This document shows positions 56,916 to 64,000 of a stretch of 64,000 bases of DNA, one piece after another; positions within the stretch are counted from its first letter, which is position 1; every line of letters starts with the position of its first letter. This DNA comes from Larkinella terrae (GTDB taxonomy: Bacteria; Bacteroidota; Bacteroidia; Cytophagales; Spirosomataceae), in assembly GCF_009668025.1 (NCBI RefSeq), contig NZ_WJXZ01000009.1, positions 372,001-436,000 of the forward strand, in the 5' to 3' direction. The notes under the pieces were generated by a model. That model was not told the origin of the DNA. It was given only the letters and a program-made list of their open reading frames with translations, and searched no databases. The position numbers and the translations under genes were made by a program.

Positions 56916-58730
56916 TTAATAACCCGGATTCTGCGGAAATTTAGGTCCTTCCACGACCCGGTCAATTTGCGCCTGCGGAATGGGCCGCAGCATGTGATAA
57001 TCCTGAATATAGGGTGCCGCTTCTGGATTCCAGGCTTTTACGCGTCGCACCAGCGAACGGGTCCGAACCAGATCGTGCCACCGTTGCCATTCGCCAAAGA
57101 GTTCGCGGGTGCGTTCATCCAGGATAAAGTCTACGGTTACATCAGCCGGGGTAATGGTCATGGCCGTTACGGCAGCTGCATTTTGAGCTGCCGTATTGGT
57201 TTTCCGGAAAGCCGCCCGTTGCCGAACCGTATTCAGCAGGGCAGCCGCCTTGGTGGCATCGCCCGCTTTCAGATAAGCTTCAGCACCTGTTAAATAGACG
57301 TCCGCAAATCGGTACAGCACACAGGGCCGGGTCGATGGATCGTTGAAGTTGGCTCCCCGACTGGGGTCCATGAATTTTTTCAGGGCCGGAAAAATACCGT
57401 TATCCCACAAGCTGGGCGGGACTACCAGCCCTTTAAAAGGCCTTGTACCAATGAACTGGGGTGCGCCAGCTACCTCAAAGTCGGGTAACCAAACGGCGGT
57501 ATCTGCCCCCACGACGGTGGTATAACTGATTCCCCGGCTATTGTTGGCGGCTGTAGCCGTATTGGTAACCGCCGTGTTGGAAATATAAACCGTGTAGAAT
57601 GAATTGATAAACCGGGAATCGACCGTCCGATTGGTAAATGCCTGATCCAGAAAGTAATTCTTACCGGCATTGGCACCAGACGGCCATTTGTAGCTATTCG
57701 GGCGCATCCGGGTATAGGGTCGTCCGTATTGCGAATCCCGGATCATCAACGAGGTTCCGCTGTTCACGTAGGCTCCCGCAGCGCTTTTGAAGGAATTGAT
57801 ACCGCTGTTATTCGGATAATTCCAGTTGGTAAACCAGGGAGTCAGATTTTGAGCGGCACCCCCACCGGCGGCAGCACCCACGGCATAATAGCCATATTTC
57901 GGGTCAAGCATGTGATCGCTGACAAACATGGTTTCTTTGCCGTAATCGTTTGCCGGTACAAATGCGTCGCCAAAATCCTGCCACAGATCCAGCCCGTAGG
58001 CGGCTTTATTGGCGATAATATCCGCACAAATCGCAGCCGACTGCGCAAAATCAGCCGCCGTATTGGTAAGCCAGCCCCGGGTCAGGTAGGCTTTAGCCAG
58101 CAGCAGTTGTGCCACCGGTTTTGTGGCGGCTTTCCCCAAAAATGGTGCGGTAGGCACGTTAGGCAAATCGGCAGCGGCCTCCGTCAAATCCTTGATGATC
58201 AGCTCATATACCTGAGCCGCCGGTTGACGGGCAGCGGCCTGGGAAGGTACCGTAATAAATTCAGTGCTGAGGGGCACATCACCCCAGGTCTGGACCAGGT
58301 AAAAGTACCAGAACGCCCGCAGAAATTTCGCCTGGGCCAGGTACTGCTTGCGGGTTGCCTCCGGCAGATCGGTCGTCTGGCCGTATTTGAGGACGCCGTT
58401 CAGCGTATTGATATCCTGAAAGGCAACACCCCAGGCCGAGCCGAAGTTACTGCTGTTCAATCCGTTATACGTATAAGGCGGAACGCCACCGCTGCTGGCT
58501 CCCTGCAAAAACTCATCGGTTCCGGCCTGCATCTCCACGGTGAACCCTTCCGTGCCCCACTGCCCCCGGATGTCGTTGTAGACCCCGGCAATACCGCCCA
58601 ATACACCGGACGGACTATTGAAGTAGGAAGGAACAATCTGGGATTGGGGTTTCTCCTCCAGTATTTTTTCGCAGCCCGTGTTGAGCAACGCGGTAAGGCC
58701 AATGATGGACCAGACTTTTATTGTTTTCAT
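56916..58730 (-). CDS. SusD/RagB family nutrient-binding lipoprotein
   Basis: This 604-residue protein has a lipobox at LLNTGC (Cys20) and an outer-membrane lipoprotein layout. The SusD scaffold motifs are LAQAKFLRAFWYFYLVQTWGDVPLST and VDFILDERTRELFGEWQRWHDLVRT near the end. It pairs with the SusC gene 14 bp upstream and should bind xylo-oligosaccharides. Enzyme genes follow 150 bp later on the same strand. Confidence 0.95.
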   Translation of the reverse strand: MKTIKVWSIIGLTALLNTGCEKILEEKPQSQIVPSYFNSPSGVLGGIAGVYNDIRGQWGTEGFTVEMQAGTDEFLQGASSGGVPPYTYNGLNSSNFGSAWGVAFQDINTLNGVLKYGQTTDLPEATRKQYLAQAKFLRAFWYFYLVQTWGDVPLSTEFITVPSQAAARQPAAQVYELIIKDLTEAAADLPNVPTAPFLGKAATKPVAQLLLAKAYLTRGWLTNTAADFAQSAAICADIIANKAAYGLDLWQDFGDAFVPANDYGKETMFVSDHMLDPKYGYYAVGAAAGGGAAQNLTPWFTNWNYPNNSGINSFKSAAGAYVNSGTSLMIRDSQYGRPYTRMRPNSYKWPSGANAGKNYFLDQAFTNRTVDSRFINSFYTVYISNTAVTNTATAANNSRGISYTTVVGADTAVWLPDFEVAGAPQFIGTRPFKGLVVPPSLWDNGIFPALKKFMDPSRGANFNDPSTRPCVLYRFADVYLTGAEAYLKAGDATKAAALLNTVRQRAAFRKTNTAAQNAAAVTAMTITPADVTVDFILDERTRELFGEWQRWHDLVRTRSLVRRVKAWNPEAAPYIQDYHMLRPIPQAQIDRVVEGPKFPQNPGY

Positions 58731-58744
58731 CGTTCTATCCCTGA

Positions 58745-61700
58745 TTAGAATTTAAAATTGACCCCAAGCGTGAATTGCCGTACGGGCGGGTTGTTCAGGT
58801 TTACGGCGATCTGACGCTCCGGCGTTCCGCGTTCGCTGGCTCCCTGCGGATTCAGCGTCGACTGGCCACTGGCGTAGCTGTTCCCCTCCGGATCGACGGC
58901 CAGATTCTGTTTCACCAAAGGCGAATAAAGAATCAGCGGGTTGGTGGCGTTGAAATACACCCGGGCCGAGTTCATGCCGACTTTCCGGATCAACTGATTG
59001 GAAAACGTATACCCCAGGTTGATGCTTCTGACTTTAATGAACGACCCGTCGTAGTAGCCCAGCGTTGAGCCAAAATATGCAACCGCACTTCCGGCATCCG
59101 GCGCCGGAAACGCATTGGTCGGGTTCGTTTCGGTCCAGTAATCGGTTTTCACCTGATTTACCCGGCCCTGGTTGTAGAAAGCAAAACCGCCCGAACCGGT
59201 GGAATTACCCGTGAGATACGGTACGATCACTTTCATTCCCATCCGGGCAAAGGTGACGATCGACAGATCAAAATCTCTGAAGCTGAACCGGTTGGTGATG
59301 CCTCCCTCCCACTTTGGCTGGAAATTGCCCAGAATCTGCCGGTCGGCCGCGTCAATTTTCCCATCGCCATTCAGGTCTTCGACCCGGATCTGACCGGGGA
59401 ACTGTGCCGGGGAAGTCTGTTTGGCCAGGGTTCCATTTTCTTTATCCGATGTCTGCCAGATGCCTATTTTTTTGTAGTCAAAAATGACCGACAACGGTTG
59501 ACCCACAAACCAGCCTGCCCCTAAGTTGGAGAGTTCGGTCGGCGTGGTGAGCTGGGTGATTTTCTCCCGGTTAAAGAAATAGGTGACGTCGGCACTCCAG
59601 TTGAAGCCTTTCGAGCTTCTGAAAATATCAAACGTCAGCGCGGTTTCGAGCCCCTTGCCTTCCGTCCGTCCCAGGTTTTTCAGGGTCGAACCGGCCCCGT
59701 TGCTCGGCGGCAGCGGAACGGACAGCAGAATGTTTTTCGTTTGCTGGTGATACCAATCGACCGACCCCGTAATGCGGTTATTCAGGAAGCCAAAGTCAAT
59801 CCCGAGATCCAGTTGGGAGGTCGATTGCCAACCCAGACCGGTGGCCGGCAGACTGGTAACCGTATACGCCAGCTGCTGACCGGCTGTACCTGTACCGAAA
59901 TTGTAATATCCGGCCGACAATGCCCCCAGCGTTGCGTAGGCTCCAACGTTTCGATTACCGGACAGCCCCCAGCTACCCCGTAATTTCAGGTTCGAAATGA
60001 ATGAAGCACTTTTCATAAAGCCTTCTTCGATGACATTCCACCCGGCCCCAATCGCTGGATAATTAAAATACTGATTACCAGGTGATAAAGTTGAAGAACC
60101 ATCCCGTCTCAGCGTCAGGGTCAACAGGTAGCGGTCATTGTAACTGTAATTTACCCGACCCATATAGGAAAGTAGACCGGTTTCGGAAAATGAGTTGCCG
60201 AAGTCCGAGTTGGCAACCGGTGTTCCGGACGCCAGCGAGAAATTAGACGTCTTGATGTAATCGGCCGGAACCCCGGTTATGGTAAACCGGCTGCCCAGCG
60301 AGTGATTTTTCGTAATTTCATACAGCCCCGTCACACCTATTTTATGCTTTCCAAAGGTCTTGTCATAGTACAGCAGGTGCTGGAGGTTGATATCCCAGTA
60401 TTCGGTATTGCTGATTTCGGCGTTAGAGGACGACTGAACCGTCGCACTGTTAAAATAAGTCAGAGGGCCATTGTATCCATTGTAGTTCGACTGGCTGAAG
60501 TTCAACCCGGCATTCATCCGATACCGCAGCCCGGGCAAAATAGCTACCTCCGCATAGATGCTATTAAACGTTCGTAAGGCCCGGGTGCGCCCCAGGTACG
60601 AATCCTTTTTGGTGATGATCGTCAGAGGGCTGACCCCAGCGGCATCGATGGAGCCTTCCGCCGGGAACAGGTTGACCGAACCGTCGGCATTGTAAGGCGC
60701 GGCCAGGGGTGTTTGCCGTACGAGCCCCCCCGGAACACCGCCACCACCCGGCGTATTCGTATAAGTCAGGGTGTTCAGGGTATTCAACCCAATCTTGATG
60801 TGCTTGCCGATGCGCTGGTCGACCGTTGCCCGGACGGTGTACCGTTCGAACTTTTGACTGGGAATAATACCGGTTTCATTGAAATAACCCAGGCCCAGCG
60901 AATACTGCGTGTTCTCAACCCCGCCGACCATGCTCAGCTGGTGGTTGGTGTTGAACCCGGGCTTGTACAGTAAATCCTGCCAGTCGGTCGAAATACCGGC
61001 AGCCAGGGCATCTTTTTCTTTCTGGGTCAGCGGATAAGCGGTCGTGCCGGGGCTGGTGCGGTTGTATTTGGTCGCATCGTCTTTAAACCGGGCGTATTCC
61101 GGTCCGTTCATGACGTTAAATTTGCCCATGATGTTGGTCACTCCGTGGTAGCCGTCGTAGCTAAAAACCGGTTTTCCGATTTTACCCCGTTTGGTCGTTA
61201 CCAGAATAACGCCCCCCGATCCACGCGACCCATAAATGGCCGTAGCGGATGCATCTTTCAGAATTTCGAGGTTCGCAATATCGTCGGGGTTAATGTCATT
61301 GAGTCCGCCATAGGGTATTCCATCGACCACGACCAGCGGGCCGTCCAGCCCGTCACTCGATCCGGAACTCGTGGTCAGTGTGCGGTTTCCCCGGATCCGG
61401 ATTTGCCCCTGAGAACCCGGCGTGGAGCCGTTGCTAATGACGGAAACTCCGGCCGCCCGGCCCTTTAACTGATTCACCAGGTTCGGTGCCGGAACCTCTT
61501 TCAAAGTGGCTTCATTGACCGAAACGACCGATCCCGTTACATCCCGTTTCCGTTGGACCCCATATCCCACGACCACGACCTCTTCCAGCGTTTTATTATC
61601 CACAGCCAGTGCGACATTAATAACCGTCTGATTTCCAACGATTACTTCTTTTGTGGTATAGCCGATGAACGAGAAAACGAGAACCGTTCCGTTGCCCGCT

Positions 61701-62251
61701 GGCACCGAAAGCCGATAATCCCCATTGCCGTCGGTGGTGGTTCCCCGGGTCGCCGACTTGATCTGAATCGTCACGCCCGGTAGGCCTTCCCCGTTATCAC
61801 CCGTGACACGACCCGTAATCTGCACATCCTGAGCCTGATCGGTCATCACTTCGCTGGACGCCTTACTGGGGGAAAGGGTGGCCGGTGAAGCCATTCGTTT
61901 GAGCACAATCTGCTGATTGACAACCTCATAGCTGAGGTTGAGCGGAGTCAAAATCTGCTCCAGAACGGTATGAAGCTGCTCATTTTTAACTTGATACGTA
62001 ACTTTCCGCCGGGATTGAATGATTTCGCGGCTAAACAGAAACTGAACATTAGCCTGCTCTTCAATCTGCTTAATGGTGGTCTCCACGTCCTGATTTTGAA
62101 TCGAAAGACTGATGCGCCGGTTCAGCAGTTCCTGAGCTTTACCATCAAACGCAAAGCTGATGTTCATCAGGGTGAGCGCAAGCAGGATTTGTAAACTCGA
62201 AATTTTCATCATCCGGATCCAAACGCTGCGATTGGTTATAAAATAGTGCAT
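58745..62251 (-). CDS. SusC/RagA family TonB-linked outer-membrane receptor with STN domain
   Basis: The start is the ATG at 62251; an in-frame TTG lies 8 codons upstream. The 1168-residue protein has a signal region (IRMMKISSLQILLALTL), an STN domain (about 40-125), a beta domain (GRVTGDNGEGLPGVTIQIK), the plug (VVVGYGVQRKRDVTGSV, LKGRAAGVSVISNG, VVDGIPYGG) and a barrel ending RQFTLGVNFKF. The STN domain links it to the FecR and sigma genes upstream. In the locus context it probably imports xylo-oligosaccharides together with SusD. Confidence 0.95.
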   Translation of the reverse strand: MHYFITNRSVWIRMMKISSLQILLALTLMNISFAFDGKAQELLNRRISLSIQNQDVETTIKQIEEQANVQFLFSREIIQSRRKVTYQVKNEQLHTVLEQILTPLNLSYEVVNQQIVLKRMASPATLSPSKASSEVMTDQAQDVQITGRVTGDNGEGLPGVTIQIKSATRGTTTDGNGDYRLSVPAGNGTVLVFSFIGYTTKEVIVGNQTVINVALAVDNKTLEEVVVVGYGVQRKRDVTGSVVSVNEATLKEVPAPNLVNQLKGRAAGVSVISNGSTPGSQGQIRIRGNRTLTTSSGSSDGLDGPLVVVDGIPYGGLNDINPDDIANLEILKDASATAIYGSRGSGGVILVTTKRGKIGKPVFSYDGYHGVTNIMGKFNVMNGPEYARFKDDATKYNRTSPGTTAYPLTQKEKDALAAGISTDWQDLLYKPGFNTNHQLSMVGGVENTQYSLGLGYFNETGIIPSQKFERYTVRATVDQRIGKHIKIGLNTLNTLTYTNTPGGGGVPGGLVRQTPLAAPYNADGSVNLFPAEGSIDAAGVSPLTIITKKDSYLGRTRALRTFNSIYAEVAILPGLRYRMNAGLNFSQSNYNGYNGPLTYFNSATVQSSSNAEISNTEYWDINLQHLLYYDKTFGKHKIGVTGLYEITKNHSLGSRFTITGVPADYIKTSNFSLASGTPVANSDFGNSFSETGLLSYMGRVNYSYNDRYLLTLTLRRDGSSTLSPGNQYFNYPAIGAGWNVIEEGFMKSASFISNLKLRGSWGLSGNRNVGAYATLGALSAGYYNFGTGTAGQQLAYTVTSLPATGLGWQSTSQLDLGIDFGFLNNRITGSVDWYHQQTKNILLSVPLPPSNGAGSTLKNLGRTEGKGLETALTFDIFRSSKGFNWSADVTYFFNREKITQLTTPTELSNLGAGWFVGQPLSVIFDYKKIGIWQTSDKENGTLAKQTSPAQFPGQIRVEDLNGDGKIDAADRQILGNFQPKWEGGITNRFSFRDFDLSIVTFARMGMKVIVPYLTGNSTGSGGFAFYNQGRVNQVKTDYWTETNPTNAFPAPDAGSAVAYFGSTLGYYDGSFIKVRSINLGYTFSNQLIRKVGMNSARVYFNATNPLILYSPLVKQNLAVDPEGNSYASGQSTLNPQGASERGTPERQIAVNLNNPPVRQFTLGVNFKF

Positions 62252-62436
62252 TGGTGTTGGCGTTTTTGTCTTCAAAAAATTGCAAAATAATTCCCAGCCC
62301 CCGGTTGGAAGGGGAAAGTGTGCCTACGATAAATAGGGCCGTAAAACGGAATGAGGTCGGATAAATACCCGTTTAGAGGAGGAAAGAGAACATTTTTTCG
62401 ATCATAGGATTAGGATGGTTAAGAATGGAAATTCGA

Positions 62437-63507
62437 TTAATCACAGCTCCGGCTGTGTATAATTATCCGGTTGTCGACCAGTTCATAGGTTGACTCAATG
62501 GTCAGACAGATCAACCGGACTTTTTCAAGAAAAGGGACGTCATTCAGTTGGCCGGTGAACGTGCAATTCTTTAATGAGTCCCGTTCATATTGAATCGGCA
62601 TGTGGTAACCCGCTTCCAGTTGATCAAAAATTTCCGTTACCGGTTTATAATTAAACGCATAGTGTTGCGCGACAGGGAAGAATGCGGGTTCTTCGGCCAA
62701 CAGGTTTTTCCGCTTCACGACTTGTCTGGAATGTCCACTAATGTTAAGTTCTTCATTCACCGTCAGCAAAACCGGTTTTTCCGGTGCTTTAGCAGTCATA
62801 ACCATTACTTTGCCCGTTTTCACTTTGACAAATGCGGTTTTCTCCTGATCGAATGAACGCACCAGGAAACTGGTTCCCAATACCTTGGTAGTCAGATTGT
62901 GGGTGTAGACAACGAACGGCCGGTCCGGATTTTTAGTTACTTCAAAAAAGCCTTCTCCTTCCAGATAAACTTCCCGCAATCCTGCGTCCATCTGTTTCCG
63001 AAACCGCAATTGACTCCCTGACGACAGCAAGACCGATGAATGATCCGGCAGGAAAACGACCCTGCTCTGATTGGTTGTATTCTTCACCAGTTTCCAGCTT
63101 ACTGCCCGCGTTGCTTGCTCTTCGACGGTTCGGTTTATCGTAGCTGGCAGAAAAATGGTTTTGCCGAACTGCCACCAAACCAGCAGACCTACGACGGCTG
63201 CTGCCGACAGCCATTGCCCCCACACCCTGGGAATTTGGAGCCTGCGCGCGGGAGAAGCAGGCAGTTGATCCAGAATTTCGGCGGTTTTTTCCCGTATTTC
63301 TTTCTGCGTAACGTCAACCCTTTTTCCCTGGATCACCCAAAAGGTCGCCACGGCTTCCTCATAGATTTCTCTCCGTTCGGGATGCAGCGCTAACCAGGTT
63401 TGCCAAAGGACTTGATCTTCCGGTCGTCGTTCCGTGACCCAGATCCGGAAAGCCTGATTTCCCAGGAAATCGTCAACGCTCGAAAGAGTTTCATCCGGAA
63501 GCTCCAT
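62437..63507 (-). CDS. FecR family anti-sigma factor
   Basis: This 356-residue protein has a cytoplasmic N-terminal part with VTERRPEDQVLWQTWLALHP, a transmembrane helix at about 98-113 (QWLSAAAVVGLLVWWQF), a FecR domain (VVFLPDHSSVLLSSGSQLRF, then FFEVTKNPDRPFVV) and a C-terminal segment (VTEIFDQLEAGYHMPI) for the STN contact. It is the partner of the ECF sigma factor 73 bp upstream. The 185-bp gap to susC has no gene; TTATTTTG on the minus strand near 62283-62290 is one base off the -7 box. Confidence 0.93.
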   Translation of the reverse strand: MELPDETLSSVDDFLGNQAFRIWVTERRPEDQVLWQTWLALHPERREIYEEAVATFWVIQGKRVDVTQKEIREKTAEILDQLPASPARRLQIPRVWGQWLSAAAVVGLLVWWQFGKTIFLPATINRTVEEQATRAVSWKLVKNTTNQSRVVFLPDHSSVLLSSGSQLRFRKQMDAGLREVYLEGEGFFEVTKNPDRPFVVYTHNLTTKVLGTSFLVRSFDQEKTAFVKVKTGKVMVMTAKAPEKPVLLTVNEELNISGHSRQVVKRKNLLAEEPAFFPVAQHYAFNYKPVTEIFDQLEAGYHMPIQYERDSLKNCTFTGQLNDVPFLEKVRLICLTIESTYELVDNRIIIHSRSCD

Positions 63508-63580
63508 TGGTACTTTTCGCTTAATAGTATTGATAGTATGAAGAATGCACCCAACGATACCCTTCTGAAAGGAAATTTTT

Positions 63581-64000
63581 TTAAAAAATAATACAACTCA
63601 GGTAGGCCAGTGGGACCAGCCACCGGGTACGTAGCTTGGTGAGTGCCTTTTGCAGAAAATTAGAAACAGATTGCCGATTAACTTGCATCGTTTCGGCAAT
63701 CTCGGGAATGGACAAATTCTCGTAGTAGCGAAGATATAAGGCTTCCCGTTCGCGGGCTGGTAAGGCAGCCAACTGGGCCTGTATGGTTTTGGTCAGGCTA
63801 GCGAACGATTCCTGATGAATCAATACTGTTTCGGAATCAACATCTTCCAGAATGGTAGTATCCCAATCCAGTTCTTCAAAAGCCAGCCGTTTCTGCACCC
63901 GAACATGCTGCAGGATGTGGTGCCGGAGGGCTTTTAATAAATAATGTTTAACCGACTCGGTTTCATTGATTTGCAGGCGGTTTTGCCAGAGTTGCAGGAA
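63581..64000 (-). CDS. ECF RNA polymerase sigma factor, C-terminal part
   Basis: The gene begins beyond the right edge; 139 codons are visible. From the edge the frame reads FLQLWQNRLQINETESVKHY (end of region 2), a linker, then region 4 (ALPAREREALYLRYYENLSIPEIAETMQVNRQSVSNFLQKAL). The tail ends WLVPLAYLSCIIF, again strongly hydrophobic as in the sigma at 34047-34658. With FecR directly downstream it should control the xylan locus. Confidence 0.9.
   Translation of the reverse strand, partial: FLQLWQNRLQINETESVKHYLLKALRHHILQHVRVQKRLAFEELDWDTTILEDVDSETVLIHQESFASLTKTIQAQLAALPAREREALYLRYYENLSIPEIAETMQVNRQSVSNFLQKALTKLRTRWLVPLAYLSCIIF

Overview
The window looks like chromosomal DNA of a Bacteroidota bacterium, most likely a cytophagal (Spirosomataceae-like) species. 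The evidence is two SusC/SusD outer-membrane pairs, each preceded by an ECF sigma factor and a FecR anti-sigma factor; lipoprotein and Tat signals typical of the phylum; several promoter -7 boxes of the TAnnTTTG type; and almost no Shine-Dalgarno sequences. The genus is inference. No rRNA, tRNA, prophage, CRISPR array or transposase gene was seen.

Region by region. 1-20 kb is a mosaic of short, mostly single-gene units: a truncated esterase, an S15-type hydrolase, an MtfA-like peptidase, an HxlR regulator divergent from a DoxX membrane protein, an M14 carboxypeptidase, an exported acetolactate decarboxylase, a Dabb protein, a DEAD-box helicase, a beta-lactamase-fold hydrolase, SDR enzymes, a glycine-rich surface protein, a bicupin, and a MocR regulator divergent from an FMN split-barrel protein. 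It ends in a decayed Tat gene and a 93-bp repeat cluster (18.9-19.5 kb). 19.5-23.1 kb holds an esterase and an AraC regulator with two SDR genes.

23.2-31.4 kb is a complete pentose phosphate cluster on the minus strand, read in the order tkt, rpiB, tal, HAD phosphatase, gnd, zwf, pgl. The last part is translationally coupled by overlapping stop and start codons.

31.8-41.4 kb (plus strand) combines a Gfo/Idh/MocA oxidoreductase and a DUF1080 (3-keto-disaccharide hydrolase-like) protein with an ECF sigma, FecR, SusC and SusD. This suggests a glycan or glycoside uptake locus that uses 3-keto chemistry. 41.5-44.2 kb holds a small HTH/membrane pair with a clear palindromic operator, an orphan LytS-type kinase and a PhyH dioxygenase.

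44.4-64 kb (minus strand, truncated at the right edge) is a xylan utilisation locus: ECF sigma, FecR, SusC, SusD, two GH43, a CE6/SASA acetylesterase, four CE1-like esterase genes carrying five catalytic modules, another GH43 and a GH10 xylanase. SusCD would import xylo-oligosaccharides that the secreted esterases and glycosidases release.

Two genome-scale signals stand out beyond the genes. The heptamer AAAACCG/CGGTTTT is strongly over-represented, at roughly 20-25 times the random expectation in two segments counted by eye. Nearly every larger intergenic gap holds a long inverted repeat from one of several families. Among these are two copies with mutually inverted loops and one hairpin split by a 158-bp MITE-like element with perfect 20-bp terminal inverted repeats.
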